Positions 46,316-55,549 of a stretch of DNA of 64,000 bases are shown here, in pieces. Both the position numbers and the translations under genes were made by a program. Origin of the DNA: Cohnella kolymensis (GTDB lineage Bacteria > Bacillota > Bacilli > Paenibacillales > Paenibacillaceae); the NCBI RefSeq assembly GCF_000829465.1, contig NZ_JXAL01000021.1, positions 1 through 64,000 of the forward strand, given 5' to 3'. Numbering within the stretch: position 1 is the stretch's first letter; every line of letters starts with the position of its first letter. The notes under the pieces are model-generated. The model was given only the letters and a program-made list of their open reading frames with translations. It was not told the origin of the DNA and ran no database searches.

Positions 46316-47287
46316 CTAATCTTTCTGTTGTGACAACCGTTCACGCACCATTGACAGATTTGACTTGAAATCGGATGTAAAATACCAAGCTTGGTAACTC
46401 TCAGGAACAGGGATGTCATCAATATTCAGGTCGTTGCGCAGAATGTCAGCGGCCAGCGCAAAAATATGATGGATGTAGCTTCGAACTTGATGGATGGAGT
46501 TCCGGGAACAAACATTTCCATGGCCCGGCACGATAATTTCCGGATTCAACGCTTCCACTTTGTCGAGAATTTGCAGCCATTGTTGCGGGTTGCCATGGCT
46601 CATGACAGGATGATGATCGGACAGGACGAGGTCCCCCATAATGGCGGCTTTGTCCTCCGGCAAATAGAGAAACGCATCGCTTTCCGTATGTCCTCCGCCG
46701 TATGTAATAAGCTCCACAGTGCGCCGGCTGCCGTGTATGGTCAACTGTTGATCGAAAGTCAGATTCGGCAGCGTATTGACCAGGTTAGGGAGCATTTTCA
46801 TATATTCCCGATCGCTCGCGATCTCCCATTGCATCTCTTGTTTTATTTTCTCATTCTTCTCTTGCTTCATTTTCTCTTCATATTCGTCGATTGCACGGTA
46901 AAGAAGTTCCGGTTCGGCACGATGTCTGCTAAGCCTCTGCTCAACAGCAGTAGCCATGACCTCACGTGTTTTACCGGTGGAAATGATCCGTGCGTCAGGT
47001 GCAAACACCTGATTGCCGCAAGTGTGATCCCCGTGCCAATGAGTATTAAATACATAAGAGACCGGCCGTCCGGTAAGATGCTCTGCAGCGTCCTTCAAAT
47101 CCTGCGCTGCCTGAAGAGTCAGCAATGAATCCACGACCAGCGTCTCGTCTCCCAGATCGACAATAGCGGCATTCCCCAAAGAACCTGTGCCCGGGTAAGA
47201 GATCGCGGCAAATACGCCCTCTGCAACCTTTTGCAGCCGAAAATGTTTCGATACGGGAATTGTCTCGGAAATAGATGCCATAAACAA
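46316..47287 (-). CDS. Metallo-beta-lactamase-fold hydrolase
   Basis: A 323-residue MBL-fold protein. Metal motifs: NTHWHGDHTCGN (HxHxDH), THxxSDAF region as GGGHTESDAFLYLP, MGDLVLSDHHP (bridging Asp) and VPGHGNV. An inserted charged helix (about 140-175, YEEKMKQEKNEKIKQEMQ) is unusual. The substrate is unknown; it could be a thioester or lactone hydrolase. It lies 13 bases after the J-TPR gene and ends the HscC operon, so a link with protein quality control is possible. Confidence 0.85.
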   Translation of the reverse strand: MFMASISETIPVSKHFRLQKVAEGVFAAISYPGTGSLGNAAIVDLGDETLVVDSLLTLQAAQDLKDAAEHLTGRPVSYVFNTHWHGDHTCGNQVFAPDARIISTGKTREVMATAVEQRLSRHRAEPELLYRAIDEYEEKMKQEKNEKIKQEMQWEIASDREYMKMLPNLVNTLPNLTFDQQLTIHGSRRTVELITYGGGHTESDAFLYLPEDKAAIMGDLVLSDHHPVMSHGNPQQWLQILDKVEALNPEIIVPGHGNVCSRNSIHQVRSYIHHIFALAADILRNDLNIDDIPVPESYQAWYFTSDFKSNLSMVRERLSQQKD

Positions 47288-47300
47288 ACCTCCTCATTTC

Positions 47301-49834
47301 TCAAGAAAAGAGCTTGAATATTTTGTTCCTCAGCTTCTTGCCCATTAACTCTGCGCGCTGCTGCTTCGTGTCTTCATCGTCGGGGTACAATTCCAGAATT
47401 CTGTCCGAAACGATAAGAGCCTCTTTAACGGCATCTCTGTCTTTTAATAGAACCATTTTCAAAAACAACAAACTCAAGTTCTCACCGTCAATTTTTAGTG
47501 CGTTTAAGCATTGCTCTTCGGCGACGGCGTTATTATCGAGATAATAGAGTGCCCATGCCCGATTTTGATGTGCGACCATATAAGACGGATCTAGATCCAA
47601 AGCCGCTCTGCTTTGCATGACGCACTTTTCATATTCTTGCAGACGCAGATGAGATGTACCTTTTTCTACGTATGCGTGCACCAAGGCGGGATCTAAATCA
47701 ATAGCGCGGTCCAAATAACCCAATGCTTCCCTGTTGTTGGCCAGTTGATTATAAGCGCATCCGATCGAGTAGAAAGCATAAGCGTGCAATGGATTAAGTT
47801 CTATGGTTTTTTCGTATTCGACGGCAGCCTCCTGGAAATTCCCCTGCTCGTATTGAATATCCCCTCTCGTGTAATAGAACTTATCCCGGTTCTCAACCGG
47901 CAGAGCGATTGCATGCTCGGCTGTTCTCAGTGCTTCATCAAAATTAGACAGCTGCTTAAAAGCAAGGACTTTATAAAAATAAGCATCGGCATACCCATTA
48001 TTGTGTTCGATCGCTTGATTAAAGCAGCGGATGGCTTCTTCATAATTGTTCGCCTCATAGTGGCAGAGCCCTTTGCAGAAATAGGCGTCCGCATTGCGCT
48101 CATCCAATTCCAGAGCCAAGTCGCAATATTCGATAGCTTCAGCATTCCGGTCCATTAAATAAAGAGCATTCGCTTTCTGATAATACAGCCTGCTGTCCTT
48201 AAGCCCGTATTCCGCCGCTTTGTTAAACTTGTTAAGAACATCCTCATATTGCCTTACCTTGGTCAGAAGCTTCATCTGAACCACGATCGCTTCCGTGAAA
48301 GCGGGAGACAGACTCAGCGCCTCCTCACAAGCTTCATTGCACTCCCCGTACAATTCCAGGCCCAATAAAGCCTCGGCTTTATTCTTGAAAGCATGCGACA
48401 TGCCAGGCTCCAGACTGATCGCTTTAGACGCGGCTGCCAGCGCCTCGTTATGCTTCTTCATTTTATTAAGAACGTAGGCTTTATTGTTGTAGATGAAAGC
48501 AGCATCCGGCTTAAGCTCCGCCGCTTCATCGTAACAATGGACGGATTCCTCATAATGCCCGAACTCATCGAGAACATGAGCTTTGAACACAATCAGATCG
48601 TAATCGTGAGGATAAGCTTCCAGTGCTTCGTTCACCTTGGCGTAAGCCAATTCTTGTTTTCCCTGTTGGTATAACGAGATACAGAGCAATTCATAGATTT
48701 TGCCGCTCAGCCGGTTCTGCGCTTCCATCTCAGTGAGAAGATTATAGCTTTCTTCCGATTGGTTCAGTTCAATGTAAGCCTTGGCAAGCTTGAATTTGGT
48801 GTCTATATCATCCGGATCCGCAGCTGCTCGTTCAATCAGTGTCGCCAGCTGAAAATGATGCGCCGAATTCAGCAGATTTTGGACTTCATGATCTTGCGGC
48901 AGCAATCCTCTCAGCTTGTTCAAATGCTCGATTGCGGCTTCATAATTTCCTAAGCTTACGCCGCATTTTCCTAATGAGAACAGCACATCCACATGGTCAT
49001 GCTGCACCACTACAGCTTTGCCGAAATCGCGATTCGCCTGATCGAGGTTACCTAGCCTAAAATGCAAATGCCCTCTGTAATAATGGGCAAAAGTATCATT
49101 CTCGTCCTGTTCGATCAGCGCTGTGTAAATACGATTCGCTTCTGTTATGTCTCCGTTTGCCGCCGCATATCTCGCCGTTAAGATCAATAAGTCCGGGTGG
49201 TCCGGGCAGATCGCCTTGGCAGCGTTAATGGATTGGTGCGCGAGGTAATAATCAAAGCCGTCCAATGCCCTGCTTCCATTATGATACTCCGTAATGAAAT
49301 CGTCCTGCCGTCCGTTCTCACAGCGAAGCAGCCATTCATAACGAAACAGATCATTCTTGCTCACTCTGCGTACGACAAAATCAACGAAATTCTTATCAAA
49401 TTGCGAGTATAACCTTGCCGAATCGCGCTCCAGGCGAAGTAGCTGTCGAACAGCACCCAGATTTGATGGGGAAGGTAAAACCGGTCGGTCAGAAAGCCGA
49501 GAATCCGACTGCTCACTTCTGTGCTGCTGTCGATCTGGTAGCAAACGTCCTGCTCCAAAATTTCCTTCCAGGCGCCCATGTTCAACCTTTTCCCGTAATC
49601 GTTATAAATGGCTTCAAAGCTGTTCATAAATTCGTCTACGGTCGATAGTGACTTGGACGTTGAATTGTTATCGCTATGTATGGATGAGACGGCTTGTTCA
49701 TAAGCTTCCCTTAACTTTTGAAAGCCTTCAGGGTCTGTTTCCGGAGAGTAAATCTGCAGCATCCGCGAGTACGCCCTCTTAATCAACTTGATATCTGTCG
49801 TAGGATCTATGCCAAGTATTTGGAAACTGTCCAT
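47301..49834 (-). pseudogene. J-domain and TPR-repeat co-chaperone, frameshifted
   Basis: About 843 residues. The first 60 form a J-like domain (MDSFQILGIDPTTDIKLIKR, RMLQIYSPETDPEGFQKLRE) where the canonical HPD is replaced by SPE within the form YSPETDPEGF. A linker follows to YFAWERDSARLYSQFDKNF, reached by adding one G at about 49430. The rest is some 15 TPR motifs (YYRGHLHFRLGNLDQANRDF, YNNKAYVLNKMKKHNEALAA). It overlaps the end of the HscC gene start-to-stop and is its natural partner: HscC-type Hsp70s use J proteins with the same DPEGF element. It presumably selects clients for HscC. Confidence 0.82.
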
Positions 49835-51531
49835 TAGAAGCCTCCCTTAGTATCGATAGAATCAAAAATATCTTTCAATTGATTGCGCATCTCTTTAATC
49901 TGTCTTGTATCTTGCTTCTCCAGCACCTCTTCAAACGCCCTCAATAACTGTCCGATTTCCAGTCTGACATCCCCGATTTTTTCCTCGAACAATCTTTCGC
50001 CGCGTGCCATGATCAATCGGTTCTCCTGATGTTCGCGAGGATGTATTTTCAATTGAGATAAGCTTTCTATGCTTCTGACAATTTCTTCTTTGCTCATATG
50101 GCCGGGATCTTTCTCGATGACCATCTCTTTTTTCATACCGGTGGATACGACGGTCACTTCAACTTGCAGTATGCCGTTCACATCATAGGTGAACCTGACG
50201 TCGATCGCCTCTTCACCCGCAGGTTTGGCAGGGACGGGTACGTTCAATTCACCCAGATAAATATTGTCTTTGGATAGCCGGGATTCGCCTTGTAAAATGT
50301 CTATGTTTATCACTTTCTGATTGTCATGTAACGTATAGAGCCGCTCCACTCTGCTGATCGGGATCGTCGTGTTTCGCTCGATGATCGGCAAGAAATGTCC
50401 GGATTCATGATATCCCGCCTTTCTCACGGATACCGTCGTGCCCAGCGTATAGGGGCACACATCCGTCAGAATCACTTCCTTGAGCATAGCATCCTTACCC
50501 TTTAATGCAGCTTGAATCCCTGCACCCATAGCAACGACCTCGTCCGGATTGATATTCGCGTAAGCGAGCTGGCCGAACAGCTTGCTCACAAACGAACGAA
50601 TGATGGGCAGCTTGGTTGCTCCGCCCACCAGCAGAATGGCGTCCAGATCTTTTATTTTCAGTGTGGCGTCATTCAGTGCCCGTTCGATCGGATCCCGAAG
50701 TCTATGGAACAGATGTTTCGAAGCCGCTTCGAATTCATCCAATGTAATATCCTGCGAATACACCTCATCCTGAATGGAACAGGTGATGGTCGTTGTCTTG
50801 CTCTCGTTAAAAGCCCGCTTGGCGATCTCTGCCTGTTTTCGTAACAGCGTCAGCGTTTTTCTGTCCAGCTGCCCGGCGTTCAGGGAATGCTGCTTCAAGA
50901 ACAGAGAAGTCAGTACATCGGTAAAATCTTCGCCGCCCAAGTAGTTGTCGCCTGTCACCGCTCTAACTTCCATCACGTTCTCGAACAATTCCAGTATCGA
51001 AACGTCGAACGTTCCGCCCCCTAAGTCAAACACAAGAAACTTCGTATCCGCATTCCTCAAATGAAGACCGTAGGAGATGGCGGCAGCGGTGGGCTCCGTA
51101 ATCAATCGCTCTACTTTTAAGCCTGCCAGTTCACCGGCTCTTTTGGTCGCCCTCTTCTGCGCATCGCTAAAATAGGCAGGAACACTGATAACCGCTTCAT
51201 GAACGGAATGTCCCAGAAAATGTTCCGCGTCCTGACGCAGGCTTCCGATGATCAATGCCGATAGCTCTTCCGGCAAAAACTCCTTGGTTCCGAGCCGATA
51301 CTTCTTCTTGGTGCCCATATGGCGCTTGAATACGGATGCGCTCATGTCCGGGTGGGTGATCTGCCTCTCCTTGGCGATCTCTCCGATCAGTACTTCACCA
51401 TGGTCGTCGATACTGACTACCGAAGGCGTCAGATTATGGCCCAAGGCGTTCGGGATCATCACGGACCCCTGCTCCTTCCAAAATGAAACAGCACTATTCG
51501 TCGTCCCCAAATCAATTCCAATGATCGTCAT
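49834..51531 (-). CDS. hscC: Hsp70-family chaperone HscC
   Basis: A 565-residue Hsp70 shorter than DnaK. N-terminal ATPase: MTIIGIDLGTTNSAVSFWKE, AVISVPAYFSDAQKRATKRA, FLVFDLGGGTFDVSILELF, LVGGATKLPIIRSF and MGAGIQAAL. The substrate domain includes TLGTTVSVR, NTTIPISRVERLYTLHDNQK and LGELNVPVPAKPAGEEAIDV; the lid is short. Sequence style and the adjacent J-TPR gene indicate HscC (Hsc62) rather than DnaK. The stop overlaps the next ATG. In the cytosol it would refold or hold specific clients under stress. Confidence 0.88.
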   Translation of the reverse strand: MTIIGIDLGTTNSAVSFWKEQGSVMIPNALGHNLTPSVVSIDDHGEVLIGEIAKERQITHPDMSASVFKRHMGTKKKYRLGTKEFLPEELSALIIGSLRQDAEHFLGHSVHEAVISVPAYFSDAQKRATKRAGELAGLKVERLITEPTAAAISYGLHLRNADTKFLVFDLGGGTFDVSILELFENVMEVRAVTGDNYLGGEDFTDVLTSLFLKQHSLNAGQLDRKTLTLLRKQAEIAKRAFNESKTTTITCSIQDEVYSQDITLDEFEAASKHLFHRLRDPIERALNDATLKIKDLDAILLVGGATKLPIIRSFVSKLFGQLAYANINPDEVVAMGAGIQAALKGKDAMLKEVILTDVCPYTLGTTVSVRKAGYHESGHFLPIIERNTTIPISRVERLYTLHDNQKVINIDILQGESRLSKDNIYLGELNVPVPAKPAGEEAIDVRFTYDVNGILQVEVTVVSTGMKKEMVIEKDPGHMSKEEIVRSIESLSQLKIHPREHQENRLIMARGERLFEEKIGDVRLEIGQLLRAFEEVLEKQDTRQIKEMRNQLKDIFDSIDTKGGF

Positions 51532-51627
51532 AAATCCCTCCGCGGTGAGTTGCAGTTAAGCCTAATATTCGTCAAATTTTTACATAATCCTTCCTTTTGT
51601 TATGGGTACTTCTGCTTGAATCCAAAA

Positions 51628-51674
51628 CAAATAACCCCGAATATATAACCTGAAGGTTACATATTCGGGGTTAT
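51628..51674 (-). terminator. Terminator of the lutABC operon
   Basis: ATAACCCCGAATAT is the exact reverse complement of ATATTCGGGGTTAT (51661-51674), with an inner AACC/GGTT arm; on the minus strand T-rich TTATTTGTTTT follows. Confidence 0.88.
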
Positions 51675-51694
51675 AGGAATGTCAGACGAAAATT

Positions 51695-52420
51695 TCAGCC
51701 TACAATAAGCGCATACACGACTCCGGGACCATGAACACCGATCGTTAAGTCGTTCTCTATATCCGCAGATCGGCTGGGACCTGAAATGAAATGAATTCCT
51801 GCCGGCAAGTGCGCGCCGCCGGCATCATCGAAGTCCGCCAGGATTTCTCCCAGACGCGTCTTGATTCTCTCCACCGGTAAGATAGCGATTAACACAGTCG
51901 GCAGCAGGCTGACCGTTCTTCCTTTGTCTTTCGAGGATAATACCGTTATCGAACCTGTGTATGCGGCCGCATAATCCGCAACCACTACGCCAAAATCCGC
52001 CTCTGCCGCGCATGCTTTCCAGTGCTGCTCCGAATTGCTGTTCCAAACCAAAATCTTAACCTCAGGCAAAGCGCTTTCGAGATTCAAAGCGTCCAGCTCC
52101 GGTTCATTTTGACGAATTACATATTTAACGCTCATCTCGGCCGATTTATCGGTAATGAACTGTCGTACCTCTGCCATGTCGGCCAGCCGTAATACGTGTC
52201 CGCCGGCACTTCTGAAATTGTCCGTAAATTTCTCAATTCTCTCCTGTTCCGTCCACTGAAATGTTTGCCAGAAGTCCGGGGCGCCGCGGAAAGGATGGCT
52301 AGGCGGCTCTGTTACACGCGGCCTATTCAGTTTGCGGGCAATGCCGTTCATGAACAGCATTTGTTTATCACGGGACTGTGCATCCATATACGCCAGCCAA
52401 TCCTTATGCTCATCGTTCAT
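51695..52420 (-). CDS. lutC: Lactate utilisation protein LutC
   Basis: A 241-residue LUD-domain protein. Motifs: GIARKLNRPRVTEPPSHPFRG, VRQFITDKSAEMSVKYVIRQ, ADFGVVVADYAAAYTGSITV and GIHFISGPSRSADIENDLTIGVHGP, the last ending in the strongly conserved HGP. It is a subunit of the LutABC L-lactate oxidase complex, which passes electrons from lactate to the chain. ATG at 52420 chosen after GGAGGGAG; the longer frame runs into lutB. It overlaps lutB by 11 bases. Confidence 0.92.
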   Translation of the reverse strand: MNDEHKDWLAYMDAQSRDKQMLFMNGIARKLNRPRVTEPPSHPFRGAPDFWQTFQWTEQERIEKFTDNFRSAGGHVLRLADMAEVRQFITDKSAEMSVKYVIRQNEPELDALNLESALPEVKILVWNSNSEQHWKACAAEADFGVVVADYAAAYTGSITVLSSKDKGRTVSLLPTVLIAILPVERIKTRLGEILADFDDAGGAHLPAGIHFISGPSRSADIENDLTIGVHGPGVVYALIVG

Positions 52421-53933
52421 GACTATGACTCGCTCCCTCCGCCCGTTTCTTGATGGCTGCTTCCATCCGGCTCTTAACAGCAGGATCCATATCCTTAAGG
52501 CCGTGGCGAATCTCTTCTTCCAGCGTACGCCAGCCGTCGCGGAAAGATTTCTTAGGCAAGCTAGGTGCAATCCGGTAGCTGTTCCAGCCTTTCAGCGGTC
52601 CGAGCTTTACCTTGATGCCGCCGTCACGGACAACAAGCTTCTGACCCCACTTCCCGAGCTTTAACATCCCGTTGAATCTGCCGGACTTGGCCATCACCGC
52701 AGCGAAACCTTTCATACCCAGCGATTCCAGCTTACTGCCGTGACCGTTCTCCACCTTGCGCCTGCGTAAATAAATGAGCATTTCATGGAGCGGAATCTTC
52801 ACCGGACAGGCCTCATAGCAAGCTCCACAAAGGCTTGAGGCATTGGCGATATCATCCCATTCCGCAACGTTCTTGTTGAGCGCCGGCGTCAAGACGGCTC
52901 CAATCGGCCCGCTGTAGGTACCGCCGTATGCATGACCGCCGATATGACGGTAGACAGGGCAAGCGTTTAAACAAGCGCCGCAGCGGATGCAGTTGAGCAG
53001 CTCCTGAAACTCGGGGTCTCCAAGCTGTAAAGATCGTCCGTTATCTACAATAATGATATGCATTTCCTCAGGACCGTCGGCATCTTCTTCACGTCTCGGC
53101 CCCGTAATGCCCGACATATATACCGTCAATTTCTGGCCGGTTGCGGAACGGGGCAGCAATGTCGCCATCACTTCGAGATCCGCCCACGTAGGAACAATGC
53201 GTTCCATGCCCATCAATGTAATTTGGGTTTTCGGTACGGTCGTAACCATCCGAGCGTTGCCTTCGTTCTCGAAAAGCACCATTGAACCGGTTTCAGCAAC
53301 AGCGAAATTGCATCCCGTCATGCCGATATCCGCTTCCAGAAATTTTTGGCGCAGCTTCCTGCGGACAAAGCCTGCCAGAATGGCTGTATCCGCAGGCAGT
53401 GTTTCACCCGCTTCCACAGAGAGCAGCTCTGCGATCTGATAGCGATTCTTATGAATGGCAGGAATAATAATGTGGGATGGCGTTTCCCCGGCTAACTGAA
53501 TAATGTACTCACCCAAATCCGTCTCCACCGCTTCAACTCCGATGGATTCCAACGCATGATTCAAGTGCAGCTCTTCCGTGACCATAGATTTGGATTTCAC
53601 TACGGTGTGCGCTTTTTTGCGTTCAGCGATCTGCAATGAGATATTAACCGCTTCCTGAGCGGTGTCTGCAAAATGGACATGAACGCCATTGGCACGGGCA
53701 TTGTCTGCGAACAGGTTCAGGTAATAATCGAGATGGGCGATCGTATGCAGGCGAATTTGCCGCCCTCTCTCCCGCCATTCCTCCCAGTTCCCGTGTTGTT
53801 CCGCGGCTGTCATTTTACCGCTTCGCAGCCTTTCCGTTGTAAAACGAACGGCTTGGCGTAGAAATTCATTGTTAAGAGCAAGATCCGCCCGTTCCTTTAC
53901 CGTTGACGATGCCGAAATATCCGTTCCGCTCAC
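52410..53933 (-). CDS. lutB: Lactate utilisation iron-sulfur protein LutB
   Basis: A 507-residue subunit. The N-terminal LUD domain has KKAHTVVKSKSMVTEELHLN and ADTAILAGFVRRKLRQKFLE; the C-terminal part has two ferredoxin motifs, CIRCGACLNACPVYRHIGGH and SLCGACYEACPVKIPLHEML, each for a 4Fe-4S cluster. It carries electrons in the LutABC complex. Its length and order A-B-C match Bacillus. It is coupled to lutA by a 4-base overlap. Confidence 0.94.
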   Translation of the reverse strand: MSGTDISASSTVKERADLALNNEFLRQAVRFTTERLRSGKMTAAEQHGNWEEWRERGRQIRLHTIAHLDYYLNLFADNARANGVHVHFADTAQEAVNISLQIAERKKAHTVVKSKSMVTEELHLNHALESIGVEAVETDLGEYIIQLAGETPSHIIIPAIHKNRYQIAELLSVEAGETLPADTAILAGFVRRKLRQKFLEADIGMTGCNFAVAETGSMVLFENEGNARMVTTVPKTQITLMGMERIVPTWADLEVMATLLPRSATGQKLTVYMSGITGPRREEDADGPEEMHIIIVDNGRSLQLGDPEFQELLNCIRCGACLNACPVYRHIGGHAYGGTYSGPIGAVLTPALNKNVAEWDDIANASSLCGACYEACPVKIPLHEMLIYLRRRKVENGHGSKLESLGMKGFAAVMAKSGRFNGMLKLGKWGQKLVVRDGGIKVKLGPLKGWNSYRIAPSLPKKSFRDGWRTLEEEIRHGLKDMDPAVKSRMEAAIKKRAEGASHSHER

Positions 53934-54658
53934 GCTTGCTTCACTCCTTCATACAGAAGCTCGGCCAAATGCATGACCCTGACCGGCTCGTTCCGATAAC
54001 GCAGGTTGCCGGCGATATTCATCAGGCAAGCCATATCAAGCCCGACTAACACTTCCGCTTCCGTTTCTTTCACATGATCGGATTTTTCGCTGACCATCGC
54101 CCCGGAGATATCCGCCATTTTTACGGCAAAAGTGCCTCCGAACCCGCAGCAGTCTTCCGCAAACGGAAGCGGCACAAATTCCATACCCTTCACGTTGCGC
54201 ATGAGCTCCATCGGTTCATCCTTAATGCCAAGCAGGCGGCTGCCGTGACAAGAAGGATGATAAGTCACTCTATGCGGAAAAGCAGCGCCTACGTCGGTAA
54301 CGCCGAGCACATGGACGAGAAATTGTGAAAATTCGTATGTTTTCTTTTGGAGTTCAATCGCCTTAGAATGCAGCACAGGGTCATGCTCGAACAGCTTCGG
54401 ATAATGATGGATCATGCCCACGCAAGAACCGGATGGGGAAATAACGAAGTCGCTGCCATCAAAAGCTTCCAAAATGGTCTTGGCCGTTGTCCGGGCTTCC
54501 TCCCAATAACCGCTGTTAAAAGCAGGTTGACCGCAGCAGGTTTGCACTTTCGGGAAGTCAAGCTGGACGCCGTACCGTGCAAGCAGGCGCACCATGGCCT
54601 CGCCCACACGCGGATAGATCGCGTCGCTCATACAGGTGATGAATAAAGAAACTCTCAT
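53930..54658 (-). CDS. lutA: Lactate utilisation CCG-domain protein LutA
   Basis: A 242-residue cysteine-rich protein, first gene of the lactate operon. Two CCG domains are present: VQTCCGQPAFNSGYW and FAEDCCGFGGTFAVKM, plus SPSGSCVGMIHHY and TYHPSCHGSRLLG. These motifs bind iron-sulfur clusters in heterodisulfide-reductase-type subunits. ATG at 54658 (MRVSLFITC) follows GAGGTG; a GTG four codons upstream is possible. It is divergent from a GntR gene. Confidence 0.94.
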   Translation of the reverse strand: MRVSLFITCMSDAIYPRVGEAMVRLLARYGVQLDFPKVQTCCGQPAFNSGYWEEARTTAKTILEAFDGSDFVISPSGSCVGMIHHYPKLFEHDPVLHSKAIELQKKTYEFSQFLVHVLGVTDVGAAFPHRVTYHPSCHGSRLLGIKDEPMELMRNVKGMEFVPLPFAEDCCGFGGTFAVKMADISGAMVSEKSDHVKETEAEVLVGLDMACLMNIAGNLRYRNEPVRVMHLAELLYEGVKQA

Positions 54659-54751
54659 AATGCACCTCACCTTCGGCTTAAACGGTTATAACGGTCAACA
54701 AAAATGGCAGTAAGACAAAAATGAAAGTCTAAAAATAGCTATTGTCAGAAT

Positions 54752-54770
54752 ATTATATATTATATATAAT
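54752..54770. promoter_or_regulatory. Perfect 19-bp palindrome between lutA and gntR-like genes
   Basis: ATTATATAT-T-ATATATAAT has two 9-base arms around one base, in the divergent promoter region. It may be a GntR-family operator shared by both units. AT-richness makes chance occurrence likelier than for a mixed sequence. Confidence 0.42.
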
Positions 54771-54836
54771 CCATAATACATTATAATTTCAATACTTTCA
54801 TTAAGTGTAATCTGTTTAAACTAAAGGGGATTTAAC

Positions 54837-55529
54837 ATGATAGATAAGCAGTATTTCATTGACAAACAGAGCATCAGCCATGATATCGCCACATATATCA
54901 AGCAACAGATTCTAAATGGCGAACTGAACCCCGGCGACCGCATCGTAGAAACCAAAATGGCACGGGACCTTGGGTTGAGCCAAACGCCCGTCAGGGAAGC
55001 AATACGTCAGCTGTCAGGGGAAGGCATTATCACAATCGTGCCGAACAAAGGGCCGATTGTTCGAGCGATGGAGAAAGAAGACGTATTAGAAATTTACTCG
55101 CTGCGCGCTGTTACTGAAGGTTTCGCTATTCGCCTCGCTACGCAGAAGGCATCTGACGATGACATTGCTGCTCTCGAAGATTTTTACGAGAATATGAAAG
55201 CCAAGCTTCATGACGACACCGTTGACTCCTTGCTCGCTGATTCTCTATATATTCATCAGACCATTATGAGGTTGGCCGATCATTCCCGGCTCACCGGCAC
55301 GTATGAGTCCATCTCCTTTCAAATTTCAATGGTGAACCGCATTCTAGGCAAGGAATCTACGAAAGAAAAAGAAGTAGAGCAGCACATGGAGCTAATTGAA
55401 GCATTGAAGGTACGCAATCCGGACGATGCCGAAAAAACGATGCGCAAACACATTTACCGCTCCTACCTGGAATTCATTGAATTAGAAGAGGATGTCCATT
55501 CTGAGCACGGTGAGCATCTGTGGTTCTAA
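54837..55529 (+). CDS. GntR-family (FadR/VanR-type) transcriptional regulator
   Basis: A 230-residue regulator: winged helix at residues 12-75 (AQTPVREAIRQL-type helix as LSQTPVREAIRQLSGEGII) and an all-helical FCD effector domain (EDVLEIYSLRAVTEGFAIRLA, HQTIMRLADHSRL, MRKHIYRSYLEFIE). The FCD histidines that bind a metal are present in part (H at DSLYIHQTI and MRKHI). It is divergent from lutABC and 20 bases before the ABC importer genes. In Bacillus a GntR protein, LutR, controls lutABC; here the gene's own operon is the sugar importer, so either role, or both, is possible. Confidence 0.87.
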   Translation: MIDKQYFIDKQSISHDIATYIKQQILNGELNPGDRIVETKMARDLGLSQTPVREAIRQLSGEGIITIVPNKGPIVRAMEKEDVLEIYSLRAVTEGFAIRLATQKASDDDIAALEDFYENMKAKLHDDTVDSLLADSLYIHQTIMRLADHSRLTGTYESISFQISMVNRILGKESTKEKEVEQHMELIEALKVRNPDDAEKTMRKHIYRSYLEFIELEEDVHSEHGEHLWF

Positions 55530-55549
55530 CCCTACGAGGAGGTTACGAC

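Noticed and set aside
47314..49648. Plus-strand frames opposite the TPR gene
   Set aside because: They are shadows of a repetitive TPR coding region; translations are low complexity and lack signals for expression.
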